The notes beneath the pieces were generated by a model. The model saw only the letters and a program-made list of their open reading frames with translations, was not told where the DNA came from and searched no databases. From Blastococcus sp. TBT05-19 (GTDB lineage Bacteria; Actinomycetota; Actinomycetes; Mycobacteriales; Geodermatophilaceae): 64,000 bases of DNA. Position numbers and translations under genes: made by a program. Where the stretch lies: assembly GCF_003319095.1 (NCBI RefSeq), contig NZ_QOHI01000001.1, forward strand, positions 1,178,001-1,242,000, given 5' to 3'. Shown here one piece after another: positions 8,433-17,285 of this stretch (position 1 is its first letter; each line of letters begins with the position of its first letter).

Positions 8433-9784
8433 CGAGCAACGCGATCACCATGCTCGTGGTCGCTGTGTGCCTGGTCCCGCTCGCCGGTCTCTTCGGCGCC
8501 ATGGACGCCGCCCTCCAGCGGGTGTCCAAGGCCCGCGTCGAGGAGATGCGCAAGGAAGGCGTGAAGCGGGCGGCGGCGCTGGAGGAGGTCGTCTCCGAGC
8601 GCGCCCGGCACGTCTCCCTGCTGCTCCTGCTGCGCATCGCCTGCGAGATGGTGGCCGTCGTCCTGGTCACCGTCCTGCTCTACGACCTGTGGGGCGGCGG
8701 CTGGCAGACGTTCCTCACCGCCGCCGGCGTGATGACCCTGGTCAGCTACGTGCTCGTCGGCGTCGGTCCCCGCACCCTGGGCCGCCAGCACGCGTACGGG
8801 ACGGCGCTCGCCACCGCCGGCGTCGTGCGCGTCCTCGGCCGGGTCCTCGGGCCGGTCGCCACGCTGCTCATCCTCGTGGGCAACGCGATCACCCCCGGCC
8901 GGGGCTTCCGCGACGGCCCCTTCTCCTCCGAGGTGGAGCTGCGCGAGCTGGTCGACATGGCCGAGGAGCGCGGCGTCGTCGAGTCCGGCGAGCGCAACAT
9001 GATCCACTCGGTGTTCGAGCTGGGCGACACCATCGCCCGCGAGGTCATGGTCCCGCGCACCGACGTCGTCTACATCGAGCGGCACAAGACGGTGCGGCAG
9101 GCGCTGGCCCTGGCCCTGCGCAGCGGGTTCAGCCGCATCCCGGTGATCGGCGAGAACGTCGACGACGTCGTCGGCGTCGTCTACCTCAAGGACCTGGTGC
9201 GCCGGTCGCAGAACTCCGGCGACCAGCGCGGGCCCAAGGTCGAGGAGCTGATGCGGACTCCGGCGTTCGTGCCGGAGTCCAAGCCGGTCGACGAGCTGCT
9301 CCGCGACATGCAGGCGCAGCGCATCCACATCGCGATCGTGGTCGACGAGTACGGCGGCTTCGCCGGCCTCGTCACCATCGAGGACATCCTCGAGGAGATC
9401 GTCGGCGAGATCGCCGACGAGCACGACACCGTCCAGCGGCCGGAGATCGAGCAACTGGAGGACGGGTCGGTGCGGGTCATCGCCCGGCTCCCGGTGCAGG
9501 GCCTCGCGGAGCTGTTCCCCGGCGTGGAGCTGACCGACGACGACGCCGTCGAGACCGTCGGCGGGCTGCTGGCCCGCGAGCTCGGCCGGGTGCCGATCGA
9601 GGGCGCGTCCGCCGAGGTGGGCGGCCTGCGGCTGGTCGCCGAGAGCACCGGTGGGCGGCGCAACCGGATCGACACGATGCTGGTCAGCCGGGTGCCCGAG
9701 CCGTCGGAGGACGGCGAGGAGGAGCGCGAGGAGCAGCCGTCCGGGGCCACCCGCGCCGAGCAGCACGCCGGCGTGGAAAGCTGA
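8429..9784 (+). CDS. hemolysin/CorC-family CBS-domain membrane protein
   Basis: A 451-residue integral membrane protein of the CNNM/CorC (HlyC) family, proposed to act in divalent-cation (Mg/Co) export. The layout is: N-terminal DUF21-type region with several membrane segments (about residues 1-150); two CBS domains ([16 protein letters not shown] near 205; [17 protein letters not shown] near 274, with [25 protein letters not shown]); and a C-terminal CorC/HlyC domain (about 340-420). The ATG overlaps the ybeY stop. Despite the family nickname there is no evidence of hemolytic activity. In mycobacteria this gene sits in the same phoH-ybeY-era row. Confidence 0.9.
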   Translation: MTSNAITMLVVAVCLVPLAGLFGAMDAALQRVSKARVEEMRKEGVKRAAALEEVVSERARHVSLLLLLRIACEMVAVVLVTVLLYDLWGGGWQTFLTAAGVMTLVSYVLVGVGPRTLGRQHAYGTALATAGVVRVLGRVLGPVATLLILVGNAITPGRGFRDGPFSSEVELRELVDMAEERGVVESGERNMIHSVFELGDTIAREVMVPRTDVVYIERHKTVRQALALALRSGFSRIPVIGENVDDVVGVVYLKDLVRRSQNSGDQRGPKVEELMRTPAFVPESKPVDELLRDMQAQRIHIAIVVDEYGGFAGLVTIEDILEEIVGEIADEHDTVQRPEIEQLEDGSVRVIARLPVQGLAELFPGVELTDDDAVETVGGLLARELGRVPIEGASAEVGGLRLVAESTGGRRNRIDTMLVSRVPEPSEDGEEEREEQPSGATRAEQHAGVES

Positions 9785-9790
9785 CTCCTC

Positions 9791-10123
9791 GTGGCTGACC
9801 TGGACCCCGAGGACGCAAAGCTCGTCACCCTCGCCCGCTCGGCGCGGGCCCGCACGGGTGCGACCGAGGGTGCGGCGGTGCGGGACACCGACGGCCGCAC
9901 CTACGTCGCGGCGAGCGTGGCCCTGCCGTCGCTGACCCTGACCGCGCTGCAGGCCGCCGTCGCCGCCGCGGTGTCCAGCGGCGTCGAGGGGCTGGAGGCG
10001 GCCGTGATCGTCTCCGCCGCCGAGGCCGTGGAGCCGAACGGGCTGGCCGCCGTGCGCGACCTCACCGCCGGCGCCCCGGTGCACCTGGCCGGACCCGACG
10101 GGGTCGTGCGCGCCAGCGCCTAG
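9791..10123 (+). CDS. degenerate cytidine-deaminase-like protein
   Basis: A 110-residue protein at the position where actinobacteria often have a gene called cytidine deaminase or conserved hypothetical, between the CBS protein and era. It retains the shape of the deaminase core, but PSLTLTALQAAVAAAVSSG stands where active enzymes have a CAE zinc/catalytic motif, and EPNGLAAVRDL where they have PCxxC. The zinc ligands and catalytic Glu are therefore missing and deamination is not expected. Its role is unknown; a binding or structural function is possible. It starts at GTG 6 nt after the previous stop. Confidence 0.7.
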   Translation: MADLDPEDAKLVTLARSARARTGATEGAAVRDTDGRTYVAASVALPSLTLTALQAAVAAAVSSGVEGLEAAVIVSAAEAVEPNGLAAVRDLTAGAPVHLAGPDGVVRASA

Positions 10124-10707
10124 CGGTACAGCGGCACGCCGAGCGCGTCGGCGAAGGCATCGGGGTCGCGCACCCAGAGGGTGAACGCCGCGTCGCCGTC
10201 ATCGGTCAGGTGCCGCACCGCGACGCGGGTCCGCCCCGGCCACCAGCCGCCGCGCTTGACCGGCGCCGGCCAGTCGGCCGGTGCCCGGCCGGTGCGCACC
10301 GACCGCACGGCCACCGACGGGACGACGGACGCGGGCTCCAGGCCCGTACCGACGGCGGAGAACGAGATCCCGGTGTCGGAGACGGTGAGCCGGCCGGTGT
10401 TGACCGCATAGATCAGCAGCCCGGCCGCCAGCGCCACCGGGAGCTCGTCCTGCACGGCGTACCAGCCGCCGCGCCAGGCGAAGAGCCCCACCCAGACGGC
10501 GGTGACGATCACCGCCAGCACGGCCGCCCAGGGTCCCGGGGCCCGGTACTGCCAGTAGCGCAGCGGAGCGGGGACGACCGTCGCCGACCGCTTCGGCCCC
10601 CAGCCGGCGACGAAGCGGTGCCCCCGCAGCTGCTCGGCGTGCAGCCGCCGAGCACGGTCCAGAGCCGCCTGCGGCGGCCGGGAGCGGTCGCGTTCTCGCT
10701 GTGCCAC
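10120..10707 (-). CDS. membrane protein of unknown function
   Basis: A 195-residue protein convergent with the deaminase-like gene (the stop codons overlap at 10120-10123) and divergent from era. It has a basic N-terminus, two adjacent hydrophobic segments (WAAVLAVIVTAVWVGLFAW and the LPVALAAGLLIYAVNT stretch), and a C-terminal half of beta-type sequence with TGRLTVSDTGISFS. This arrangement resembles PH-like membrane proteins of actinobacteria (compare DUF3093-type proteins), but no family can be named with certainty. The GTG start lies 68 bp from the era start. It is the only minus-strand gene in the phoH-to-uppS run. Confidence 0.75.
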   Translation of the reverse strand: MAQRERDRSRPPQAALDRARRLHAEQLRGHRFVAGWGPKRSATVVPAPLRYWQYRAPGPWAAVLAVIVTAVWVGLFAWRGGWYAVQDELPVALAAGLLIYAVNTGRLTVSDTGISFSAVGTGLEPASVVPSVAVRSVRTGRAPADWPAPVKRGGWWPGRTRVAVRHLTDDGDAAFTLWVRDPDAFADALGVPLYR

Positions 10708-10775
10708 GCGGCGATGATCCCAGGCGACCGCGGCGCCGGTCCGTTCCCGTCGTCCCCGGGTGGGAGACTGGACCG

Positions 10776-11693
10776 GTGAGCAGCCCTGACCAGACGCCGT
10801 ACCGCAGCGGCTTCGTCGCCCTGGTGGGTCGCCCGAACGCCGGCAAGACCACGCTGACCAACGCGATGGTCGGCGAGAAGGTCGGCATCGTCAGCAACCG
10901 CCCGCAGACCACGCGGCACGCGATCCGCGGCGTCGTCCACCGTCCCGGCGGTCAGATCGTGCTGGTCGACACCCCGGGGCTGCACAAGCCCAAGAGCCTG
11001 CTGGGCAAGCGGCTCAACGACGTCGTCCGGGACACGCTGTCCGACGTCGACGTCATCGTCTTCTGCATCCCGGCCGACCAGCCCGTCGGCAACGGTGACA
11101 AGTTCATCGCCCGCCAGCTCGCGGAGGTGAAGGCGCCGGTGGTCGTCGTCGTCACCAAGACCGACGCCACCGGCAAGAAGCAGATCACCGAGCAGCTCAT
11201 GGCCGCCAGCCGCCTGGTCGAGGCGGCCGAGATCGTGCCGGTCAGCGCCGTGGCGGGCGACCAGGTCGACCTGCTGCAGGACCTGCTGATCAAGCTGCTG
11301 CCCGAGGGTCCGCCGCTGTACCCCGAGGAGCAGACCACCGACGAGGACGTCGAGCGCCAGCTCGCCGAGCTGGTCCGCGAGGCGGCGCTGGAGAAGGTGT
11401 TCCAGGAGGTGCCGCACTCCCTCGCCGTGACGATCGAGGAGATGCACCGGCGTCCCGACCCGAAGCGCGCCGGCCGCGAGCTGGTCGAGGTGCACGCCCT
11501 GCTGCACTGCGAGCGGCAGACCCAGAAGCCGATGCTGCTGGGCAAGGGCGGCTCGGTCATCAAGGCCATCGGTACCGAGGCGCGGGTGGGCATGGAGACG
11601 CTGCTGGACGCCCGCGTGCACCTGGAGCTGCACGTCACCGTGCTCGGCGAGTGGCAGGACGACCCGAAGAAGCTGAACAGGCTGGGGTACTGA
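10776..11693 (+). CDS. era: GTPase Era
   Basis: A 305-residue GTPase required for 16S rRNA processing and 30S assembly. The G1 motif GRPNAGKTT is near residues 18-26, G2 RPQTTRH, G3 DTPGLHKP, and G4 TKTD. A C-terminal type-II KH RNA-binding domain carries GKGGSVIKAIG. The GTG at 10776 is chosen because a GAGACT hexamer ends 6 nt upstream, as in a leaderless transcript, and because it leaves the family's short N-terminal extension. recO follows after 1 nt, and uppS after that. Confidence 0.96.
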   Translation: MSSPDQTPYRSGFVALVGRPNAGKTTLTNAMVGEKVGIVSNRPQTTRHAIRGVVHRPGGQIVLVDTPGLHKPKSLLGKRLNDVVRDTLSDVDVIVFCIPADQPVGNGDKFIARQLAEVKAPVVVVVTKTDATGKKQITEQLMAASRLVEAAEIVPVSAVAGDQVDLLQDLLIKLLPEGPPLYPEEQTTDEDVERQLAELVREAALEKVFQEVPHSLAVTIEEMHRRPDPKRAGRELVEVHALLHCERQTQKPMLLGKGGSVIKAIGTEARVGMETLLDARVHLELHVTVLGEWQDDPKKLNRLGY

Positions 11694-11694
11694 G

Positions 11695-12483
11695 GTGAGC
11701 ACGACCCCGAAGGCCCTCTACCGGGACGAGGGCATCGTGCTGCGCACCCAGAAGCTGGGTGAGGCCGACCGGATCGTCACCGTGCTGACCAGGCGCACGG
11801 GCAAGGTGCGCGCGGTGGCCAAGGGCGTGCGCCGCACCAAGAGCAAGTTCGGTGCCCGGCTCGAGCCGTTCACCCACGTCGACCTGCAGCTCTACACCGG
11901 CCGCAACCTCGACATCGTCAGCCAGGCGGAGTCGATCCGGTCCTACGGCCAGGAGATCGTCGCCGACTACCCGGCCTACACCGCCGGCACCGCCGTGCTG
12001 GAGACCGCCGACCGGCTCACCTCCGAGGAGAAGGAACCGTCGCTGCGGCTGTTCCTGCTCGTCGTCGGCGCGCTGCGGGCGCTGGGGGAGAAGACCCACC
12101 CCGCCCCCCTGGTGCTCGACGCCTTCCTGCTGCGGGCGATGTCGGTCGCCGGGTGGGAGCCCGCGCTCTCGGAGTGCGCCCGCTGCGGCGAGGCCGGCCC
12201 GCACCGGCACTTCTCGGTGCCCGCCGGCGGCACCGTGTGCCCGGCCTGCCGGCCCACCGGCTCGGCGATGCCCAGCCCGGTCACCATCGAGCTGCTCGAC
12301 TCGCTGCTCACAGGCGACTGGGCGCGAGCCGAGGCCAGCCAGGGCATCAACCGGCGCGAGGGCAGCGGCCTGGTCGCCGCCCTGCTGCAGTGGCACCTGG
12401 AGCGCGGGCTGCGCTCGTTGCCGCTGGTCGACCGAACCGAATCGGCACCGCGCCGGGAGATGAGCCTGCTGCATGAGGCGTGA
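11695..12483 (+). CDS. recO: DNA repair protein RecO
   Basis: A 262-residue recombination mediator of the RecFOR pathway. An N-terminal OB-fold ([26 protein letters not shown] across two stretches) is followed by a helical region with a four-cysteine zinc site (CARCGEAG ... CPAC, about residues 160-185). It loads RecA onto SSB-coated single-stranded DNA. The GTG start follows the era stop by one nucleotide, and its last 11 nt overlap the uppS start, so era-recO-uppS is a tightly packed operon. Confidence 0.95.
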   Translation: MSTTPKALYRDEGIVLRTQKLGEADRIVTVLTRRTGKVRAVAKGVRRTKSKFGARLEPFTHVDLQLYTGRNLDIVSQAESIRSYGQEIVADYPAYTAGTAVLETADRLTSEEKEPSLRLFLLVVGALRALGEKTHPAPLVLDAFLLRAMSVAGWEPALSECARCGEAGPHRHFSVPAGGTVCPACRPTGSAMPSPVTIELLDSLLTGDWARAEASQGINRREGSGLVAALLQWHLERGLRSLPLVDRTESAPRREMSLLHEA

Positions 12484-13237
12484 GGTCAAGGCGCCGAACC
12501 CGCATCCCTCCGGCGCGCGCCCGCCGCAGCTGCCGAAGGACAAGGTGCCCCGGCACGTCGCCCTCGTCATGGACGGCAACGGCCGCTGGGCCAAGCAACG
12601 CGGGCTGCCGCGGACCGCCGGGCACGAGGCGGGGGAGTCCTCGCTGTTCGACTGCGTCGAGGGTGCGATCGAGCTGGGTGTGAAGGCGATCAGCGCGTAC
12701 GCCTTCTCCACGGAGAACTGGCGTCGCAGCCCCGAGGAGGTCCGCTTCCTCATGGGCTTCAACCGCGACGTCATCCGCCGCCGGCGCGACGAGATGCACG
12801 AGCTGGGGGTGCGGGTGCGCTGGGCCGGCCGTCGTCCCCGGCTGTGGCGCAGCGTGGTCAAAGAGCTCGAGGTCGCCGAGGAGCTGACGCAGGACAACGA
12901 CGTCCTGACCCTCACCATGTGCGTGAACTACGGCGGCCGCGCCGAGATCGCCGACGCCGCGGCGGCCATCGGCCGCGAGGTGGCGGCGGGCCGGCTCAAC
13001 CCCGACAAGATCGACGAGTCCACCGTCGCCCGGTTCCTCGACGAGCCCGACATGGAGGACGTCGACCTGTTCGTGCGCAGCTCGGGGGAGAACCGCACCA
13101 GCAACTTCCTGCTGTGGCAGTCGGCCTACGCGGAGTTCGTCTTCCTCGACACGCTCTGGCCGGACTTCGACCGCCGGCACCTGTGGGCGGCGTGCGAGGA
13201 GTTCGCCGCTCGCCAGCGCCGGTTCGGGTCCGCCTGA
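12473..13237 (+). CDS. uppS: cis-isoprenyl diphosphate synthase (UppS family)
   Basis: A 254-residue cytoplasmic or peripheral-membrane prenyltransferase. It condenses isopentenyl diphosphate in the Z configuration to make the polyprenyl carrier lipid for cell-wall synthesis. Visible motifs are [13 protein letters not shown] (catalytic Asp and phosphate loop), [22 protein letters not shown], and [21 protein letters not shown] in two pieces near the C-terminus. The recO-adjacent locus matches the mycobacterial long-chain (decaprenyl) synthase, so a C50-type product is plausible but not proven. The start overlaps recO by 11 nt. Confidence 0.94.
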   Translation: MRREVKAPNPHPSGARPPQLPKDKVPRHVALVMDGNGRWAKQRGLPRTAGHEAGESSLFDCVEGAIELGVKAISAYAFSTENWRRSPEEVRFLMGFNRDVIRRRRDEMHELGVRVRWAGRRPRLWRSVVKELEVAEELTQDNDVLTLTMCVNYGGRAEIADAAAAIGREVAAGRLNPDKIDESTVARFLDEPDMEDVDLFVRSSGENRTSNFLLWQSAYAEFVFLDTLWPDFDRRHLWAACEEFAARQRRFGSA

Positions 13238-13533
13238 TGTTCGCCGTGACGCGGCTGCGCGTGGGCGCGGGCGACGAACCGGTGCTGGCCGAGCAGGTGC
13301 GCACCCTGCTGGCCGCCCTCGCCACGCGGCCGGGGTTCCTGGACGGCGAGATCGGCTCCGCGCCGGACGAGCCCGGGCTGTGGGCGCTGGTCACCCGCTG
13401 GGAGGGCGTCGGGTCCTACCGGCGGGCGCTCTCGGCGTACGACGTGAAGCTCGCCGGGGGACCGGTCTGGGTGCACGCCGTCGACGAGCCAGGGGTGTAC
13501 CTCACCGCAGCGGACCTGGGAACCGAGGCGTAG
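13237..13533 (+). CDS. antibiotic-biosynthesis-monooxygenase-like (ABM) domain protein
   Basis: A 98-residue protein whose start overlaps the uppS stop (TGATG). The pattern FAVTRLRVGAGDEPVLAEQ, then LAALATRPGFLDGEIG and WALVTRWEGVGSYRRALSAYDVK, matches the dimeric alpha-beta barrel fold of the ABM/quinol monooxygenase group. Such small proteins act on quinones, heme or aromatic metabolites, or serve as non-enzymatic partners. No catalytic residue can be assigned with confidence. It is probably co-transcribed with era-recO-uppS. Confidence 0.7.
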   Translation: MFAVTRLRVGAGDEPVLAEQVRTLLAALATRPGFLDGEIGSAPDEPGLWALVTRWEGVGSYRRALSAYDVKLAGGPVWVHAVDEPGVYLTAADLGTEA

Positions 13534-13592
13534 GTCCGGCGTTGGCGGGCACCCCAGGCTGGCAGCCGCCGCTCACCTGGGAGGACCCCCGC

Positions 13593-14114
13593 ATGACCGA
13601 GCCCTCGCAGGAGCCGTCCCTGCCCGACGACCGCACCCGGGACATCACCCTCCCGCCCCTGCCCGACCGGCCGGGTCCGGCGCTGCCCAAGGCGTGGCAG
13701 TCGCTGCCCTCGGTGGACCAGCCCACGACCGCGGTCGCCGGTCCCGCCGCCGCGCCGCCGGCCCGCGCCACCCCTCCGGTCGCCGCCGAGCCGGCTCCGA
13801 CGGTCGCCGAGCCTGCTGCGTCCACGGTCGCCGAGTCCGCGACGCCCCAGGTGTCCAAGGAGGAGGCGGTCGCCCGGATCGAGGCGCGGCGGTTGGCCTC
13901 CCAGCGCACCGACGAACTGGTGCAGCCGCCCGCGGCGCAGCGTCGCGACCGGACCCTGTCGTTCAGCGAGCCGGAGATGCGCAACCGGCCGGTCGAGCCG
14001 GTGCAGGTCGGCCGGACCTCGCGACGGTGGCCGTGGGTCGTGCTGACGCTGCTGCCGATCCTGGTCATCGTCGGCGCCGCGCTCGCCTGGATGCTGCTGC
14101 TCGACGGCGTCTGA
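13593..14114 (+). CDS. C-terminally anchored membrane protein, Pro/Ala-rich
   Basis: A 173-residue protein beginning MTEPSQEPSLPDDRTRD behind a GGAGG-type SD. Residues 1-140 are hydrophilic and rich in Pro, Ala, Thr and Val with imperfect AEPAPTVAEPA repeats, likely disordered. A basic RTSRRW precedes a single C-terminal membrane span (VVLTLLPILVIVGAALAWML). This topology, a long cytoplasmic domain with a tail anchor, occurs in many uncharacterised actinobacterial proteins. No domain is recognised. It lies between the uppS operon and glyS and may have its own promoter. Confidence 0.75.
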   Translation: MTEPSQEPSLPDDRTRDITLPPLPDRPGPALPKAWQSLPSVDQPTTAVAGPAAAPPARATPPVAAEPAPTVAEPAASTVAESATPQVSKEEAVARIEARRLASQRTDELVQPPAAQRRDRTLSFSEPEMRNRPVEPVQVGRTSRRWPWVVLTLLPILVIVGAALAWMLLLDGV

Positions 14115-14204
14115 CCCAGGGCACCGGACCGGAGAGGCGGTCGACCGGGCGACTAACGTTGGGAGGTCACCCGCCGACCGCCAGCCGGATGGAGCTACTC
14201 CTTC

Positions 14205-15602
14205 GTGAGCACCGCCAAGCACGACGCCGCCCGCCTCGACAAGGTCGTCAACCTCTGCAAGCGACGGGGGTTCGTCTTCCCTGCCGGGGAGATCTACGGC
14301 GGTACCCGCTCCGCCTGGGACTACGGCCCGCTGGGCGTCGAGCTCAAGGAGAACATCAAGAAGCAGTGGTGGCGCACCGTCGTCCAGAGCCGTGACGACA
14401 TCGTCGGTCTGGACTCCTCGGTGATCCTGCCGCGCCAGACCTGGATCGCCTCCGGTCACGTCGGCGTCTTCACCGACCCGCTGACCGAGTGCCAGAGCTG
14501 CCACAAGCGCTTCCGGGCCGACCACCTCGAAGAGGGCTACGAGGAGAAGAAGGGCCGGGCCCCGGAGAACGGGCTGGCCGACATCTCGTGCCCGAACTGC
14601 GGCACCAAGGGCGCCTGGACCGAGCCGCGCGACTTCAACATGATGCTCAAGACCTACCTCGGCCCGATCGAGGACGAGTCGGGGCTGCACTACCTGCGCC
14701 CGGAGACCGCGCAGGGCATCTTCGTGAACTTCGCCAACGTCATGGGCGCCGCGCGCAAGAAGCCGCCGTTCGGCATCGGCCAGATCGGCAAGTCGTTCCG
14801 CAACGAGATCACCCCGGGCAACTTCATCTTCCGCACCCGCGAGTTCGAGCAGATGGAGATGGAGTTCTTCGTCGAGCCGGGCAGCGACGAGGAGTGGCAC
14901 CAGTACTGGATCGACGAGCGCACCCGCTGGTACACCGACCTCGGCATCGACCGGGACAACCTGCGGCACTACGAGCACGCGAAGGAGAAGCTGTCGCACT
15001 ACTCGAAGCGCACCGTCGACATCGAGTACCGCTTCGGCTTCCAGGGATCGGAGTGGGGCGAGCTCGAGGGCATCGCGAACCGCACCGACTTCGACCTCTC
15101 CACGCACTCGGAGCACTCCGGCACGGACCTGTCCTACTTCGACCAGGCGACCAACACCCGCTGGACGCCGTACGTGATCGAGCCCGCGGCCGGCCTCACC
15201 CGCTCGCTGATGGCCTTCCTCATCGAGGCCTACACCGAGGACGAGGCGCCCAACGCCAAGGGCGGCGTGGACGTGCGCACCGTGCTGAAGCTGGACCCGC
15301 GGCTGGCGCCGGTGAAGGCCGCCGTCCTGCCGCTGTCCCGCAACGCCGACCTCTCGCCCAAGGCGCGCGACCTGGCCGCGACCCTGCGACGGAACTGGAA
15401 CATCGACTTCGACGACGCCGGCGCAATCGGCCGCCGGTACCGCCGTCAGGACGAGGTCGGCACGCCGTTCTGCATCACGGTCGACTTCGACACCCTCGAG
15501 GACCAGGCGGTGACCATCCGCGAGCGCGACTCGATGAGCCAGGAGCGGGTCGCCCTGGACCAGGTCGAGTCCTACCTCGGCGCTCGGCTCGTCGGCTGCT
15601 GA
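14205..15602 (+). CDS. glyS: glycyl-tRNA synthetase (class II, single-chain)
   Basis: A 465-residue enzyme of the eukaryote/archaeal-like alpha2 type used by actinobacteria; it charges tRNA-Gly in the cytoplasm. Class II motif 2 reads [19 protein letters not shown] and motif 3 [15 protein letters not shown] CxxC...CPNC zinc-type insertion lies at about residues 97-130 (CQSCHKRF ... CPNCG). The C-terminal 100 residues are the anticodon-binding domain. The start is GTG 14205. A TAACGT hexamer at 14154-14159 could be the -10. No T-box leader fits in the 90-nt upstream gap. Confidence 0.96.
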   Translation: MSTAKHDAARLDKVVNLCKRRGFVFPAGEIYGGTRSAWDYGPLGVELKENIKKQWWRTVVQSRDDIVGLDSSVILPRQTWIASGHVGVFTDPLTECQSCHKRFRADHLEEGYEEKKGRAPENGLADISCPNCGTKGAWTEPRDFNMMLKTYLGPIEDESGLHYLRPETAQGIFVNFANVMGAARKKPPFGIGQIGKSFRNEITPGNFIFRTREFEQMEMEFFVEPGSDEEWHQYWIDERTRWYTDLGIDRDNLRHYEHAKEKLSHYSKRTVDIEYRFGFQGSEWGELEGIANRTDFDLSTHSEHSGTDLSYFDQATNTRWTPYVIEPAAGLTRSLMAFLIEAYTEDEAPNAKGGVDVRTVLKLDPRLAPVKAAVLPLSRNADLSPKARDLAATLRRNWNIDFDDAGAIGRRYRRQDEVGTPFCITVDFDTLEDQAVTIRERDSMSQERVALDQVESYLGARLVGC

Positions 15603-15626
15603 CCGACCGCGCGTGCACCTGACGCC

Positions 15627-15658
15627 GGCGCCCGTCCCCGTTCCCGGGGGCGGGCGTC
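15627..15658 (+). terminator. hairpin after glyS
   Basis: Arms GGCGCCCGTCCCCG (15627-15640) and CGGGGGCGGGCGTC (15645-15658) pair at 12 of 14 positions around a TTCC loop, 25 nt after the glyS stop. There is no U-tract, as is usual for terminators in GC-rich actinobacteria. Confidence 0.6.
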
Positions 15659-15716
15659 GCGCGTTCCCGGGCCATCGTCCGACGGCCCGGGCCCCCTTCC
15701 AGTTCCAGGAGTGATC

Positions 15717-17167
15717 GTGTTCGAGACCAGCCTGCTCATCGGCAGCGAGCCGTCGTCCGCCGCCGACGGACGCACCTTCACCCGCGCCAACCCGGTGTCC
15801 GGCGAGGTGGTCACGGTGTCCCCGGCCGCCGGCGTCGAGGACGCGGTGCGCGCCGTCGAGGCGGCCGCTGCGGCGTTCGAGTCGTGGGCCGCCACCACCC
15901 CGAGCACCCGCCGCATGCTGCTGCTGAAGGCCGCCGACCTGCTGGAGGCCGGTAGCGACCGCTTCGTCGAGCGGATGGCCGCCGAGTGCGGCGCCACCGC
16001 CGGCTGGGGTCACTTCAACGTGCACCTCGCCGCCGGCATCCTCCGCGAGGCCGCCGGCCTCACCACCTCCGTGGGCGGTCAGGTCATCCCCTCGGACATC
16101 CCGGGCAGCCTGAGCATGGGCATCCGCCAGCCCGCCGGCGTCGTCGTCGGCATGGCGCCGTGGAACGCGCCGGTGATCCTGTCGACCCGCGCCGTCGCCT
16201 TCCCGCTCGCCGCCGGCAACACCGTCGTCCTCAAGTGCTCGGAGCTCTCCCCGGCCACGCACGCGCTGCTCGGCGAGATCCTGCAGGAGGCCGGCTTCCC
16301 GGCGGGTGTCGTCAACGTCATCACCGTCGCCCCCGAGGACGCCGCCGACGTCACCGAGGCCATGGTCGCCCACCCGGCCGTGCGCCGGCTCAACTTCACC
16401 GGCTCCACCCGGGTCGGCCGCATCATCGGCGAGGTCTGCGCGCGGCACCTCGTGCCCGCGGTGCTCGAGCTCGGCGGCAAGAACCCGCTGCTCGTGCTCG
16501 ACGACGCCGACATCGACGCCGCCGTCGCGGGCGCGACCTTCGGTGGCTTCGTGAACCAGGGCCACGTCTGCATGTCGACCGACAAGATCATCGTCGACGA
16601 GTCGATCGCTGACGAGTTCGTGGCGAAGCTGGTGGCCCGGGTGGAGTCGCTGCCCGTCGGCGACCCGCGCGAGGGCGACGTCGTCCTCGGCTCGGTCATC
16701 GGCCAGAGCACGGTCGACCACATCGGCGCCTGGTCGACGACGCCGTCGCCAAGGGTGCGAAGGTGCTGACCTCGGGCGAGCCGAACGGCACGATCATGCC
16801 CGGCGTGGTGCTCGACCACGTGACCCCGGAGATGGAGATCTTCTCCGAGGAGATCTTCGGCCCGGCGGTCACCATCACCCGGGTGAGCGGCCAGGACGAG
16901 GCGATCGCCCAGGCCAACGACAGCGCCTACGGGCTGTCCGCCGCGGTCTTCACCCGGGACGCCGCCCGTGGCTTCCAGGTGGCCCGGCGCATCGAGTCGG
17001 GCATCTGCCACATCAACGCGCCGACCGTGCACGACGAGGCGCAGATGCCCTTCGGTGGCGTGAAGGACAGCGGTTACGGACGGTTCGGCGGCCAGGCCGG
17101 CATCGACGCCTTCACCGAGCTGCGCTGGATCAGCATGCAGGTGGAGCCCCGCGTCTACCCGTTCTGA
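15717..17167 (+). pseudogene. aldehyde dehydrogenase, frameshifted (or single-base sequencing error)
   Basis: The first 5/6 of an NAD(P)-dependent aldehyde dehydrogenase is read from GTG 15717 (AGGAG at 15707-15711 favours it over GTG 15711). It includes GVVVGMAPWNAPV, NFTGSTRVG, LELGGKNPLLVLDDADID and the active-site Cys in FVNQGHVCMST. The frame is lost at about 16730: IGAWSTTPSPRVRRC then a stop at 16767-16769. The missing C-terminus (VLTSGEPNGTIMPGVVLDH ... EIFSEEIFGPA ... MPFGGVKDSGYGRFGG) continues intact in the +2 frame to 17167. Adding one C in GCGCC|TGG restores GALVDDAVAKGAKVLTSG. Sequence resembles salicylaldehyde/vanillin-type dehydrogenases. The remaining codons show no decay, so the lesion is recent or a read error. 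Confidence 0.85.
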
Positions 17168-17173
17168 CCGGAG

Positions 17174-17228
17174 CGTGGTCCCCGGGGCGCGCAGTTCCTC
17201 GCCCGGAATGCGCGTCTCGGGGACCACG
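17174..17228. repeat. two-tier inverted repeat
   Basis: Perfect 10-bp outer arms CGTGGTCCCC (17174-17183) and GGGGACCACG (17219-17228), with an additional inner pairing CGCGCA/TGCGCG. It begins 7 nt after the aldehyde dehydrogenase stop. It could be a terminator or a dispersed palindromic element; no second copy was noticed in the window. Confidence 0.55.
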
Positions 17229-17285
17229 CGGCGACACCGGACCAGGGGGCGAGGGTGACCGGCGTCGCCGCCTACCCTGGGTGCC

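Noticed and set aside
14115-14204. T-box leader for glyS
   Set aside because: 90 nt with no T-box core or specifier loop.
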